A stretch of 64,000 bases of DNA. It comes from Acidovorax defluvii. Its GTDB lineage: Bacteria > Pseudomonadota > Gammaproteobacteria > Burkholderiales > Burkholderiaceae_C. Under the pieces are notes generated by a model. The model searched no databases and had not been told where the DNA came from. It was given only the letters and a program-made list of their open reading frames with translations. Shown piece after piece: positions 8,333-16,354 of this stretch. The translations under genes and the position numbers were made by a program. The stretch's first letter is position 1. Each line of letters begins with the position of its first letter. The stretch is from NCBI GenBank assembly GCA_003268905.1, contig QLTU01000009.1:62001-126000 (forward strand). The letters run 5' to 3'.

Positions 8333-8487
8333 GGCTCCTCCTTCGGCGGCACGGGCTGATCGGCATCCACCGCCTGAGGCTCCGGCGTCTTGAGCACCCG
8401 CATAAAAACCCGGTGCATGACGAACCCGGCCACGACGAAAAGCGCCGAGACGCCCAATGCGATCCAGGTACCAGGGTCCTGCCACAT
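8329..8487 (-). CDS. Tiny Trp-rich membrane protein, second of a related pair
   Basis: It has 52 residues, starting MWQDPGTWIALGVSALFVVA and containing one membrane segment (residues 9-26) and an acidic, proline-rich tail. It is related to the 71-residue product of 8553-8768: both have an aromatic-x-x-PGTW core, then a hydrophobic helix ending near HR. Its stop overlaps the TTG start of the next gene, implying coupled translation. The function is unknown. The conserved Trp residues near the N terminus stand out for a gene inside a tryptophan operon. Confidence 0.55.
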   Translation of the reverse strand: MWQDPGTWIALGVSALFVVAGFVMHRVFMRVLKTPEPQAVDADQPVPPKEEP

Positions 8488-8502
8488 GGTGCGCGTCCGG
8501 GA

Positions 8503-8556
8503 TCAGGCCGTCGGCGCGGGGGTGCGCGCGACGATGCGCTTCAGAACATCGTTCAT
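8503..8556 (-). CDS. 17-codon ORF between the two small membrane proteins
   Basis: The ATG overlaps the stop of the 71-residue gene as ATGA, giving an expected coupled start. The product would be MNDVLKRIVARTPAPTA. It ends 15 bp before the next ATG. It may be a spacer that keeps ribosomes moving toward the next gene, a tiny protein, or chance. There is no independent ribosome binding site. Confidence 0.3.
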   Translation of the reverse strand: MNDVLKRIVARTPAPTA

Positions 8557-8768
8557 GGTGTCTGGTGGTCTTGCGGCCGTGGGGTGGCAGCCGAGGCGCC
8601 TGGCGCGGCGGGCTTTGACGATGACGGCTGTGGGGCGCTGGTCTCAGCCGGGGGGCGGCGCAGCGTGCGGTGCAGGGCCAGCGCAAACAGCACAAAACCG
8701 ACCACCATCACGGCCGTGATACCCAGCCAGACCCAGGTGCCGGGGTAGTTCCAGATAGATGTTTCCAT
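8553..8768 (-). CDS. Small Trp-rich membrane protein, first of a related pair
   Basis: It has 71 residues: an N-terminal SIWNYPGTWVWLG segment with three Trp in ten residues, one hydrophobic helix (residues 11-32), a short basic stretch (HRTLRRPP) and a Pro/Ala/Ser tail. The ATG overlaps the trpD stop as TAATG, and GGGAG lies about seven bases before it. Together with the homologous 52-residue gene this looks like a tandem duplication inside the operon. I do not recognise the family. Confidence 0.65.
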   Translation of the reverse strand: METSIWNYPGTWVWLGITAVMVVGFVLFALALHRTLRRPPAETSAPQPSSSKPAAPGASAATPRPQDHQTP

Positions 8769-9802
8769 TACAAGACTCCCAGTGAATGGGTGAGCGTTAC
8801 CAATTGATCGAGTTTGGCGAGTGCCGCGCCCGAGGTCAGGGCTGCGCGGGCGCGGGCCAGGCCGTCGGGGATGGAGCTGGCCACGCCAGCGGCATACAGC
8901 GCGGCACCGGCGTTGAGGCAGACGATGTCGCTGGCCGCGCCGGGCTTGCCATGGAGCACGTCGAGCATCATGGTGCGCGACTGCTCGGGGGTTTCCACGC
9001 GCAGCTGGCGGGTGCTGCTCATGGCCAGGCCGAAGTCTTCGGGGTGCACTTCGTATTCGCGGATGGCGCCGTCCTTGAGTTCACCCACCAGGGTGGAGGC
9101 ACCCAGGCTGATCTCGTCCAGGCCGTCGCGGCCATAGATCACCAGCGCGTGCTGCGCGCCCAGGCGCTGCAGGGCACGCACCTGGATACCCACCAGGTCT
9201 TCATGGAACACGCCCATGAGGATGTTGGGGGCGCCCGCGGGGTTGGTCAGCGGACCCAGGATGTTGAAGATGGTGCGCACGCCCAGCTCTTTGCGCACGG
9301 GCGCCACGTTCTTCATGGCGGGGTGGTGGTTGGGCGCGAACATGAAGCCGATGCCCGCCTCGGCAATGCACCGGGCAATGGCTTCGGGCGACAGGTTGAT
9401 GTGAATGCCCAGGGCTTCCATGGCATCGGCGCTGCCGCTTTTGCTGGACACGCTGCGCCCGCCATGCTTGCTGACCTTGCCGCCTGCGGCCGCGATCACA
9501 AAGGTGGCGCAGGTGGAGATGTTGAAGGTGTTGGCACCGTCGCCGCCAGTGCCAACAATGTCCACCATGTGCGTGGTGTCCTGCACATGCACCTTGGTGG
9601 AAAACTCACGCATCACCTGTGCGGCGGCGGTGATTTCGCCAATGGTTTCCTTCTTCACGCGCAGGCCCGTGACGATGGACGCCAGCATGACGGGCGAGAG
9701 CTCGCCTTGCATGATCATGCGCATCAGGTGCAGCATTTCATCATGAAAGATTTCGCGGTGCTCGATGGTGCGCTGCAGCGCTTCCTGGGGGGTGATGGAC
9801 AT
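8768..9802 (-). CDS. trpD: Anthranilate phosphoribosyltransferase
   Basis: The 344-residue enzyme transfers phosphoribose from PRPP to anthranilate. Family motifs are [16 protein letters not shown] (PRPP binding, near residue 81), [15 protein letters not shown], and [14 protein letters not shown]. The start at 9802 (MSITPQEAL) is preceded by AGGAAA at good spacing. An upstream ATG would add 28 residues that run into the neighbouring gene. It lies 20 bp after the HEPN-like gene and is coupled to the small membrane gene downstream. Confidence 0.97.
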   Translation of the reverse strand: MSITPQEALQRTIEHREIFHDEMLHLMRMIMQGELSPVMLASIVTGLRVKKETIGEITAAAQVMREFSTKVHVQDTTHMVDIVGTGGDGANTFNISTCATFVIAAAGGKVSKHGGRSVSSKSGSADAMEALGIHINLSPEAIARCIAEAGIGFMFAPNHHPAMKNVAPVRKELGVRTIFNILGPLTNPAGAPNILMGVFHEDLVGIQVRALQRLGAQHALVIYGRDGLDEISLGASTLVGELKDGAIREYEVHPEDFGLAMSSTRQLRVETPEQSRTMMLDVLHGKPGAASDIVCLNAGAALYAAGVASSIPDGLARARAALTSGAALAKLDQLVTLTHSLGVL

Positions 9803-9822
9803 GGGGTATTTCCTGATATTTG

Positions 9823-10332
9823 TCACAGTGAAAGCGAAGCAGCAATCAATCGGAATGTTTGGACCCGCACTTGGAGCCATTTGCATAACTCTGCCGCCAA
9901 TTGAGCGACTGCTTCTGGATCGAAATGAGTCACATTGGGCCCGTAGCGCAGCTCAGTTGGATAGCTTGAAAAGAACTTCCATTGAGTAGCTTCTACAAAA
10001 TATCCGAAGCTCAAGCAGCCCTCAGCATTGGTCACCGTAATGTCACGAATCGCAGTTGCGCGCCCTTGCCCAAGCGCATATTCAAACGAACAGCGCCCAA
10101 CAGCCGTTGAGAGCGCATGGAGGTTATGGCTCATGCGACGGATGTCCTTGCCCGCCATACCGGCCTGCTCTAGCGCAGCCTTCAAGGCAAGCTCAATCGA
10201 CAAATGCGCCAGGTACAGACAATTTCGTGCTCGCACTCCTTCGTCATCCAACTTCTTGCCAAGCCCATCCAGCGACAGCTGAGCAAGATCCGACGCTTGA
10301 GACAAGCTGTATTCAGCCATCGCGCAGTTCAC
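9823..10332 (-). CDS. HEPN-like protein inserted between trpG and trpD
   Basis: It has 165-169 residues. The helical pattern [21 protein letters not shown] followed by [14 protein letters not shown] is typical of HEPN domains, with a possible R-x5-H pair (RMSHNLH) where nuclease members carry R-x4-6-H. The start may be the GTG at 10332, overlapping the trpG stop as GTGA, or the ATG at 10320. Base composition is clearly lower in GC than in the flanking trp genes, suggesting a later acquisition. HEPN proteins often pair with nucleotidyltransferases as toxin-antitoxin modules, and no such partner is present here. A link to tryptophan synthesis is not implied by the family. Assignment from pattern only. 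Confidence 0.55.
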   Translation of the reverse strand: MNCAMAEYSLSQASDLAQLSLDGLGKKLDDEGVRARNCLYLAHLSIELALKAALEQAGMAGKDIRRMSHNLHALSTAVGRCSFEYALGQGRATAIRDITVTNAEGCLSFGYFVEATQWKFFSSYPTELRYGPNVTHFDPEAVAQLAAELCKWLQVRVQTFRLIAASLSL

Positions 10333-10904
10333 CCAAGAAAGTTCTTCAGCATGGCGTGGCCGTGCTCGGTAAGGATGCTCTCGGGATGGAACTGCACGCC
10401 TTCAATCGGCAACGTCTTGTGGCGCACACCCATGATCTCGCCGTCCTCGGTCCAGGCGGTGATTTCCAACACCTCGGGGCAGGTGGCGCGCTCGATGGCC
10501 AGCGAGTGGTAGCGGTTCACCGTGAACTTTTCTGGCAGCCCGGCAAACACGCCTTTTTGCGTGGTGGTGATGACGCTGGTCTTGCCGTGCATGAGCTGTT
10601 GGGCCCGCACGATGGTGCCGCCAAAGGCCGCGCCGATGGCCTGGTGGCCCAGGCACACGCCCAAAATTGGCAGCTTGCCGGCAAAGTGCTGAATGGCCGC
10701 CACCGAAATGCCCGCCTCGGCGGGCGAGCAGGGGCCGGGCGAGATCACGAGGCGATCGAGCTGCCCGGCGTTGAGCCGCGCCTGGATGTCGGCCACGGTG
10801 ATTTCGTCGTTGCGGAAAACCTCCACCTGGGCGCCGAGTTCGCCGAAATACTGGACGATGTTGTAGGTGAAGCTGTCGTAGTTGTCGACCATCAGGAGTT
10901 TCAT
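10329..10904 (-). CDS. trpG: Anthranilate synthase, glutamine amidotransferase component
   Basis: A 191-residue class-I glutamine amidotransferase: [20 protein letters not shown] start, oxyanion motif [14 protein letters not shown], nucleophile motif [15 protein letters not shown] (Cys near residue 79) and the His/Glu pair in [10 protein letters not shown]. It supplies ammonia to TrpE for anthranilate formation, and proteins of this type often also serve p-aminobenzoate synthesis. The start at 10904 lies four bases after the chorismate mutase stop. Confidence 0.95.
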   Translation of the reverse strand: MKLLMVDNYDSFTYNIVQYFGELGAQVEVFRNDEITVADIQARLNAGQLDRLVISPGPCSPAEAGISVAAIQHFAGKLPILGVCLGHQAIGAAFGGTIVRAQQLMHGKTSVITTTQKGVFAGLPEKFTVNRYHSLAIERATCPEVLEITAWTEDGEIMGVRHKTLPIEGVQFHPESILTEHGHAMLKNFLG

Positions 10905-10908
10905 GGCT

Positions 10909-11238
10909 TCAACCTTCCTGTGTGGCGGTCTGGCGCAGGCGCGCGAACTCGCGGTGCTCGTGGGCAATGTAGGCTTCCATCATGCTGCGGTAGATGGCCT
11001 CCATCACGTCGGGCTCGCCACCCTCGATCTGGGTGCGTGCACGCACGCGGTCCACGATGGCCTGGATGCGTTCTTCATCGCGCACCTGCGATGCATCCTG
11101 CTTGATGCGCGCGGCCTGGGTCATGTAGCCGCCGCGTGTGACCAGCAAGGGCACCAGCACGTCGTCCAGCGCATCAATGTGGCGACGCACATCGTCCATG
11201 GTTGTGCAATGCTGCACGTTGTTGATGGCCTGGGTCAT
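10909..11238 (-). CDS. Monofunctional chorismate mutase, AroQ class
   Basis: A 109-residue all-helical chorismate mutase ([51 protein letters not shown]), with the R and K/E residues expected for the AroQ active site. It converts chorismate to prephenate, the branch toward phenylalanine and tyrosine, yet it sits between trpE and trpG. Its ATG overlaps the trpE stop (ATGA), so it should be made with the anthranilate synthase that competes for the same substrate. In the related pyochelin-type enzymes (PchB) isochorismate is used instead, but no such pathway is seen here. Confidence 0.85.
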   Translation of the reverse strand: MTQAINNVQHCTTMDDVRRHIDALDDVLVPLLVTRGGYMTQAARIKQDASQVRDEERIQAIVDRVRARTQIEGGEPDVMEAIYRSMMEAYIAHEHREFARLRQTATQEG

Positions 11239-12734
11239 TCCAGCCCCTCCTCGACAAGTTCGGCGGCGCGCAGCAGGGCGCGGGCCTTGTGTTCGGTTTC
11301 CTTCCACTCCAGCTCGGGCACAGAGTCGGCCACCACACCCGCAGCGGCCTGCACATACAGGGTGCCGTCCTTGATGATGCCGGTGCGGATCGCGATGGCC
11401 ACGTCCATGTCACCCGCATAGCTCAGGTAACCGCAGGCACCGCCGTACACCCCGCGCTTGACGGGTTCGAGCTGGTCAATCAACTCCATGGCATGCACCT
11501 TGGGCGCGCCTGTGAGGGTGCCTGCCGGGAAGGCGGCCTTGAGCACGTCCATGCTGGTCATGCCCTCGTGCAGCAGTCCTTCGACATTGCTCACGATGTG
11601 CATCACGTGGCTGTAGCGTTCGACCACAAAGGCTTCGGTCACCTTGACGGTGCCCGTCTGGGCGATGCGCCCGATGTCGTTGCGCGCCAGATCGATCAGC
11701 ATCACATGCTCGGCACGCTCTTTCGGGTCGTTGATGAGTTCCACCTCGGCGGCCTTGTCCTTTTCGGGCGTGGCACCGCGCGGGCGTGTGCCAGCCAGTG
11801 GCCGGATGGTGACTTTGGTGCCCGCATCGGTGTGCTCCTGGCGCACCAGGATCTCGGGGCTGGCGCCCACCACATGGAAATCTCCAAAATTGTAGAAATA
11901 CATGTACGGCGAGGGATTCAGCGAGCGCAGCGCGCGGTACAGGCTCAGGGGGCTTTCCGTGTAGCGCTTGTGGATGCGCTGGCCCACCTGCACCTGCATG
12001 AAATCACCGGCGGCAATCAGCTCCTTGGCCCGGTCCACGGCCGCAAGATAGTCGGCCTTGGCAAAGCTGCGCTGTGCGGGGTGGTTTTCGGTGGCTTTGA
12101 CCACCGGGGCACTCACCGAGTATTTAAGCTGGTCCTTGAGATCGCGCAGCCGCTTTTTGGCCTTGCCATAGGCTTCGGGCTGGGCCGGATCGGCATAGAC
12201 GATCAGGTAAAGCTTGCCCGAGAGGTTGTCGATAACAGCCAGCTCTTCGCACTGCAGCAAAAGGATGTCGGGGGTTTCCAGCGCATCGGGCGGGCAGGTG
12301 GTTTCGAGCTTTTTTTCGATGTAGCGCACCGTGTCATAGCCAAAGTAACCCGCCAGGCCACCACAAAAGCGCGGCAGGCCCGGGCGCAGGGCCACCTTGA
12401 AGCGCTTTTGGTAGCTCTCGATGAAATCGAGCGGGTTGCCGCGCGCGGTTTCCACCACCTGGCCGTCAGTCACCACCTCGGTTTTGGCGTCTGCACCAAA
12501 ACCGCTGGCGCGCAACAAGGTTCGGGCGGGCAGACCAATAAAGCTATAACGGCCAAACCGCTCGCCGCCCACCACCGATTCCAGCAAGAAACTGTGCTTG
12601 CCGCCGTCTTTGCTGTGCGCAAGCTTCAGGTAAAGCGAGAGCGGGGTTTCAAGGTCCGCAAAGGCTTCCGCCATGAGCGGGATGCGGTTATAGCCTTCAC
12701 CGGCCAGGCTTTTGAATTCAAGTTCCGTGATCAC
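11235..12734 (-). CDS. trpE: Anthranilate synthase component I
   Basis: The 499-residue enzyme makes anthranilate from chorismate and ammonia. The N-terminal regulatory part carries the Trp-binding LLES motif (SFLLESVVGG) used for feedback inhibition. The catalytic half has VGASPEILVR, RPLAGTRPRG, HVMLIDLARNDIGR and AAFPAGTLTGAPKVHAMELI (in part). I choose the GTG at 12734 because GGGAG lies eight bases upstream and family members typically begin MITELEFKSLA. The in-frame ATG at 12785 would add 17 residues and has no binding site. The upstream region contains a Trp-codon leader peptide. Confidence 0.95.
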   Translation of the reverse strand: MITELEFKSLAGEGYNRIPLMAEAFADLETPLSLYLKLAHSKDGGKHSFLLESVVGGERFGRYSFIGLPARTLLRASGFGADAKTEVVTDGQVVETARGNPLDFIESYQKRFKVALRPGLPRFCGGLAGYFGYDTVRYIEKKLETTCPPDALETPDILLLQCEELAVIDNLSGKLYLIVYADPAQPEAYGKAKKRLRDLKDQLKYSVSAPVVKATENHPAQRSFAKADYLAAVDRAKELIAAGDFMQVQVGQRIHKRYTESPLSLYRALRSLNPSPYMYFYNFGDFHVVGASPEILVRQEHTDAGTKVTIRPLAGTRPRGATPEKDKAAEVELINDPKERAEHVMLIDLARNDIGRIAQTGTVKVTEAFVVERYSHVMHIVSNVEGLLHEGMTSMDVLKAAFPAGTLTGAPKVHAMELIDQLEPVKRGVYGGACGYLSYAGDMDVAIAIRTGIIKDGTLYVQAAAGVVADSVPELEWKETEHKARALLRAAELVEEGLE

Positions 12735-12784
12735 GGGGAGAGCTCCCAGCTGAGGCAGCGCGTTGTACAAAGCGCCGCTGTTCA

Positions 12785-12840
12785 TTCGACAGGCCCCGGC
12801 GGGGCCACGGGTGCACGCTGGGAAAGAGGCCCAGGTGCCA
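12785..12840 (-). promoter_or_regulatory. Candidate trp attenuator hairpins
   Basis: Between the leader peptide stop and trpE, two stems can form on the transcript: CTGGG/CCCAG (12818-12834, 7-base loop) and GGCCCC/GGGGCC (12792-12806, 3-base loop). No U-run follows either stem, so control could be translational or Rho-linked instead of a classic intrinsic attenuator. Confidence 0.45.
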
Positions 12841-12924
12841 TCAGGCGTTCAAAAAGACAGGCTTACGCCAGGGCCAGGCTCCCCGGTCGCTGCAACCTGT
12901 AATGAACACGTGGTGTATGAACAT
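12841..12924 (-). CDS. trpL: Candidate trp operon leader peptide
   Basis: A 27-residue ORF upstream of trpE containing the sequence GAWPWRKPVFLNA at its end, so two Trp codons (12874-12876 and 12868-12870) are separated by a single Pro codon. Position, length and paired Trp codons fit a leader peptide whose translation senses charged tRNA-Trp. The same frame is open further upstream, with a WW pair just after a start at 13044, so a 67-residue version cannot be excluded. A TACACT element seven bases before the ATG suggests transcription starting at or near the ATG. Confidence 0.55.
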   Translation of the reverse strand: MFIHHVFITGCSDRGAWPWRKPVFLNA

Positions 12925-12930
12925 GGGCAA

Positions 12931-12936
12931 AGTGTA
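12931..12936 (-). promoter_or_regulatory. Possible -10 box of the trp operon
   Basis: TACACT on the minus strand, six bases before the leader ATG. A convincing -35 box is not visible at 16-18 bp spacing. If it is used, the leader mRNA would be nearly leaderless. Confidence 0.35.
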
Positions 12937-13076
12937 GCAAATGCGCGCCTCCAGGCCGACGAAAACGCGCACAGCCCTTGCCAGGCCTGCCCCTGGGAAA
13001 ACCCCGATGCACGCCAGCGCCCACCAGCGCACAATTTGTTGCATTAAATGAATGGTCGTGCTTTTTCAGGATTTCT

Positions 13077-13676
13077 ATGCGCAAAACAATGCATGCCCTT
13101 TTACTCGCAGCCGGCCTGTGCTGGGGTGCTGCAGCCACGGCTGCCGTCGCCGTTGAGCTGGCTGGCGTCAAGGTGGAGGATTCCGTCACCGTCAGCGGCA
13201 CCAAGCTGCAACTCAACGGGGCTGGCATCCGTTACAAAGGCCCGTTCAAGGTGTACGTGGGCGACCTCTACACGACGCGCCGGGTGTCTTCGCTGGACGA
13301 TTTGATTGCCGCACCCGGTCCCAAGCGGCTGTCCATGACGTTTTTGCGTGACATCAACTCCGCAGAGTTCGGCAAGTTGCTGACGCGCGGAATGGAAGAC
13401 AACGTGAGCAAGCAGGAACTCTCCAAGATCATTCCCGGCATGATCAAAATGGGAGACATCTTTGCGGCCAACAAGTCGTTTGCGCCCGGCGATGTCTGCT
13501 CACTCGAATGGGACCCCGCCAAAGGACTGAGCGTCTACGCCAAGGGCAAGTTGCAGGCCGAGCCTTTCAAGGACCCTGCCTTTTATCGCGCCCTGATGTC
13601 CATCTGGTTTGGCAACACGCCGGCCGACTGGAAGCTCAAGGACGAACTGCTGGGCGTCAAGCCGCAGCCACAGTGA
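13077..13676 (+). CDS. Exported chalcone-isomerase-like protein
   Basis: A 199-residue protein with a signal peptide (KTMHALLLAAGLCWGAAATAAVA) followed by a chalcone_isomerase-type domain (AGVKVEDSVTVSGTKLQLNGAG, YKGPFKVYVGDLYTT, RLSMTFLRDINSAEFGKLL). Bacterial members of this fold are found as periplasmic proteins and mostly lack the plant catalytic residues, so lipid or fatty-acid binding is more likely than flavonoid chemistry. It diverges from the trp operon and is followed by a clear intrinsic terminator, so it is probably monocistronic. Confidence 0.85.
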   Translation: MRKTMHALLLAAGLCWGAAATAAVAVELAGVKVEDSVTVSGTKLQLNGAGIRYKGPFKVYVGDLYTTRRVSSLDDLIAAPGPKRLSMTFLRDINSAEFGKLLTRGMEDNVSKQELSKIIPGMIKMGDIFAANKSFAPGDVCSLEWDPAKGLSVYAKGKLQAEPFKDPAFYRALMSIWFGNTPADWKLKDELLGVKPQPQ

Positions 13677-13703
13677 CGCGCGCTTGTTGCGCCCTGGACT
13701 GAG

Positions 13704-13728
13704 CCTGCCCCCAAGGCAGGTTTTTTTT
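13704..13728 (+). terminator. Intrinsic terminator after the chalcone-isomerase-like gene
   Basis: Stem CCTGCC/GGCAGG with a five-base loop, followed directly by eight T. It lies 28 bp after the stop codon. Confidence 0.85.
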
Positions 13729-13852
13729 ACGCTTGGCCGCCCCGTTCGCCGGTCCGACAGGCTTAAAGGATTGCGCTAACAACCCGGCGACGCGCCCCGC
13801 ACCACCCAGCTCCTGAAGCATTTTTAGCCGCAACACCAACGCCTGGGCACGC

Positions 13853-15547
13853 TTGGTGGACCGCCCCCACCGCAGCCCCCTATCGCTCATCAAGGCCACC
13901 AGGAAACTCAGCAACCTTCCCGTCGGCCTGCGTCTGGGCCTTTCTTTCGGCGCCATTCTGGTCATCACGGCGCTCATTGCTGCCATGGGCATGTGGCGCA
14001 TTTCCAGCCTGCAGATGGCCAGCGAGAGGGTGGCCACCCAAGAGATTGAACAGCAGACGCTGGTGGAAGACTGGGCCTCGGACATCCGCCTGAACTGGGT
14101 GCGCACCGAGGCGTTCCTCAAGCCCGTCGACCCGGCCTACATGGAAAAGCTCACGGCCGACACGCAGGCGACTGCCAAGAAGACGCAGGAGAAAGTACGC
14201 CGCATCGAGGCCCTGGTGCAAAGCGACAAGGGCCGCAGCCAGCTGGCCGCCATCGCACAGGCCAGCAAGGCCTACGACGACAAGGTCGCCGAGATCCGCG
14301 AACTGCACCGTGGCGGCGAGCCCAATGTGCCGACCATGGTGGACAAGGACCTGCGTCCGCTGGCCGACCAGTACCTGAAGTCACTGGATGTGCTGCGGCG
14401 CACCATGGCCGCGCAGCTGGCCCAGGGCCAGCAGGAGGCGTCGTCCCTGGCAAAGGCCAGCCGGATGCTGCTGGGCATCGCGACGCTGGTGGCGGTGGCA
14501 CTGGGCGCGCTGCTCGCGTGGATGGTGACGCGCTCCATCGTTCAGCCGGTGCTGCGGGGCAAGCAGGCTGCAGAACGCATTGCCGACGGTGACCTGACCC
14601 ACCCGATTGCGGCGCAGGGCACCGACGAGGCCGCCCAATTGCTGCAGGCCCTGGCCGCCATGCAACAGCGGCTGGCCACCATCGTGGGCAATGTGCGCCT
14701 GGGGGCCGAAGGCGTGGCCGCGGCCAGCGCCGAGATCGCATCGGGCAACAACGACCTGTCGGCCCGCACCGAGCAGCAGGCGGGTGCGCTGGAGGAAACC
14801 GCCGCATCGATGGAGGAACTGGGTTCCACCGTGCGCCTGAACGCTGACAACGCCCGCACAGCCAACCAGCTGGCGATGACGGCATCCAGCGTGGCGGTTC
14901 AGGGAGGCGATGTGGTGGCCGAGGTGGTTGAAACCATGAAGGGCATCAACGCCAGCAGCAACAAGATTGCCGACATCATCAGCGTGATTGACGGCATTGC
15001 CTTCCAGACCAACATCCTGGCGCTCAACGCCGCGGTAGAAGCTGCCCGTGCGGGCGAGCAGGGCCGCGGCTTTGCCGTGGTGGCCAGCGAGGTGCGCAGC
15101 CTGGCCGGGCGCAGTGCCGAAGCGGCCAAGGAGATCAAGAGCCTGATCATGGCCAGCGTGGAGCGCGTGGAAAAGGGCACGCAACTGGTGGACAAGGCCG
15201 GCGTCACCATGAGCGAGGTGGTGGGCTCGATCCGCCGCGTGACGGACATCATGGGCGAGATCAGCGCCGCCAGTGGCGAGCAGAGCCAGGGGGTGGCGCA
15301 GGTGGCCGAGGCCATCACCCACATGGACCAGACCACGCAGCAGAACGCCTCGCTAGTGGAGGAAAGCGCAGCTGCGGCCGACAGCCTGAAATCGCAGGCC
15401 GCGCAGCTGGTGGAAGCCGTGGCGGTGTTCCGCCTGGCCCCAGGCAGCGATGCCAGTGCCGGCGCCAGCCCTTCACACCGCAGCACGACTTCGCCGGGCA
15501 ATGGCCGCAGCAGCGGCGCCGGTGCGCCTCGTCTACTGGCGCGGTAA
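13853..15547 (+). CDS. Methyl-accepting chemotaxis protein
   Basis: A 564-residue chemoreceptor: first membrane helix around residues 28-48 ([19 protein letters not shown]), a helical periplasmic sensor of about 150 residues (four-helix-bundle type), second membrane helix near 203-222 ([20 protein letters not shown]), HAMP, then the signalling domain. The hairpin tip sequence [20 protein letters not shown] is fully conserved, so it should signal through CheA/CheW. No ATG exists upstream of the first helix; the start is the TTG at 13853 or the GTG at 13856, neither with a clear binding site. The 3' end overlaps the convergent gph gene by 15 bp. The ligand is unknown. Confidence 0.93.
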   Translation: MVDRPHRSPLSLIKATRKLSNLPVGLRLGLSFGAILVITALIAAMGMWRISSLQMASERVATQEIEQQTLVEDWASDIRLNWVRTEAFLKPVDPAYMEKLTADTQATAKKTQEKVRRIEALVQSDKGRSQLAAIAQASKAYDDKVAEIRELHRGGEPNVPTMVDKDLRPLADQYLKSLDVLRRTMAAQLAQGQQEASSLAKASRMLLGIATLVAVALGALLAWMVTRSIVQPVLRGKQAAERIADGDLTHPIAAQGTDEAAQLLQALAAMQQRLATIVGNVRLGAEGVAAASAEIASGNNDLSARTEQQAGALEETAASMEELGSTVRLNADNARTANQLAMTASSVAVQGGDVVAEVVETMKGINASSNKIADIISVIDGIAFQTNILALNAAVEAARAGEQGRGFAVVASEVRSLAGRSAEAAKEIKSLIMASVERVEKGTQLVDKAGVTMSEVVGSIRRVTDIMGEISAASGEQSQGVAQVAEAITHMDQTTQQNASLVEESAAAADSLKSQAAQLVEAVAVFRLAPGSDASAGASPSHRSTTSPGNGRSSGAGAPRLLAR

Positions 15548-16267
15548 CGTCACCAGCTCTGTCAACTCTGCCAACGAGTCGACGAATCCGTCGGCATCGA
15601 CCCCGCGCACCGGCGCGCCATGGTTGTATCCGTAGGTGACCAGTACCACGGGGCAGCCGGCGGCCCGCGCGGCCTGGGCGTCGTTGCTGGAATCGCCCAG
15701 CATCAGCGTGCGCGCAGGCGCCGTGCCCAGGGCCTCGCAGGTCTTGAGGAGCGGTAAAGGGTCGGGCTTCTTGCGCTCGAACGCGTCGCCGCCAAACACA
15801 TGGTCGAAATAAGTGCCGAGGCCCTTGGCCTTGAGCAGCGGTAGCGCAAAGGCAGTCGGCTTGTTGGTGAGGCACGCCAGGCGCAGGCCACGTTCCCGCA
15901 GCGCCTTAAGCCCCGCTTCGACTCCCGCGTACACCGCCGCAAACTCGCCATTGATCTGCAAATAGTGCCGCTGGTAGCTTGCCCAGGCCTGGGGGTAATG
16001 CGCTCCTGCTTCACTTTCAATAGCATTCAGCGCTTTACCATCAAGCGCTAGCACGTGTTTTAGCACTGAACGCAGCAGATGTTCGGAGCCTTTGCCCACC
16101 ATGTGCTCGATCTGCCCGGCGCCAATGGGCGGCAGGGCCAATTCGCGCAGCATGCGATTGATCGCCTCGTTGAAATCACCGAGGGTGTCCACCATGGTGC
16201 CGTCCAGGTCGACGATGACGGCATCCAGCCGGGCGGGGTTCAGGGGGATCAAATTCACGGCATGCAT
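15533..16267 (-). CDS. gph: Phosphoglycolate phosphatase
   Basis: A 244-residue HAD hydrolase. Motif I is [16 protein letters not shown], the Thr motif is CLTNKPT, the Lys motif is FERKKPDP and motif III is [17 protein letters not shown]. It dephosphorylates 2-phosphoglycolate, which arises from DNA 3'-end repair. Residues 69-86 ([18 protein letters not shown]) are encoded by a copy of the AGCGCTT dispersed repeat lying in the cap domain, and the frame is intact. The start at 16267 is 62 bp from a lux-box-like palindrome in the divergent promoter region. Confidence 0.92.
   Translation of the reverse strand: MHAVNLIPLNPARLDAVIVDLDGTMVDTLGDFNEAINRMLRELALPPIGAGQIEHMVGKGSEHLLRSVLKHVLALDGKALNAIESEAGAHYPQAWASYQRHYLQINGEFAAVYAGVEAGLKALRERGLRLACLTNKPTAFALPLLKAKGLGTYFDHVFGGDAFERKKPDPLPLLKTCEALGTAPARTLMLGDSSNDAQAARAAGCPVVLVTYGYNHGAPVRGVDADGFVDSLAELTELVTLPRQ
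16010..16062. repeat. AGCGCTT/AAGCGCT dispersed repeat, copy D, inside gph
   Basis: AGCGCTT, seven bases, AAGCGCT, with AATAGC on one side. It is read through in frame within gph and encodes [11 protein letters not shown], nearly the same peptide as copy F in pncC. Confidence 0.8.
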
Positions 16268-16328
16268 CCATTGAGGGGCGGCAATCGGGCTGCGGGAATA
16301 TAGTGCACGACGTTCGGGGAATCTTCGC

Positions 16329-16346
16329 CCTGTCAGATCTGACAGG
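16329..16346. promoter_or_regulatory. Perfect 18-bp lux-box-like palindrome
   Basis: CCTGTCAGATCTGACAGG is its own reverse complement and matches the CTGnC...GnCAG architecture of lux/las/rhl boxes. It lies just upstream of the LuxR gene and 62 bp upstream of gph, so it could serve autoregulation, gph control, or both. Confidence 0.75.
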
Positions 16347-16354
16347 TGCGAGCC

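Noticed and set aside
9947-9980. tRNA-like stretch (GGGCCCGTAGCGCAGCTCAG then TTGGATAGC)
   Set aside because: It resembles the 5' part of a tRNA, but the D-stem does not close and no anticodon or T-arm follows; it lies in the coding frame of the HEPN-like gene.
12792-12806. Intrinsic terminator at GGCCCC-GGC-GGGGCC before trpE
   Set aside because: There is no U-run after the stem, so I list it only as a possible attenuator part.
13853-15547. Frameshift or truncation of the chemoreceptor because no ATG start exists
   Set aside because: All expected domains are present and in frame; TTG or GTG starts are adequate in this GC-rich genome.
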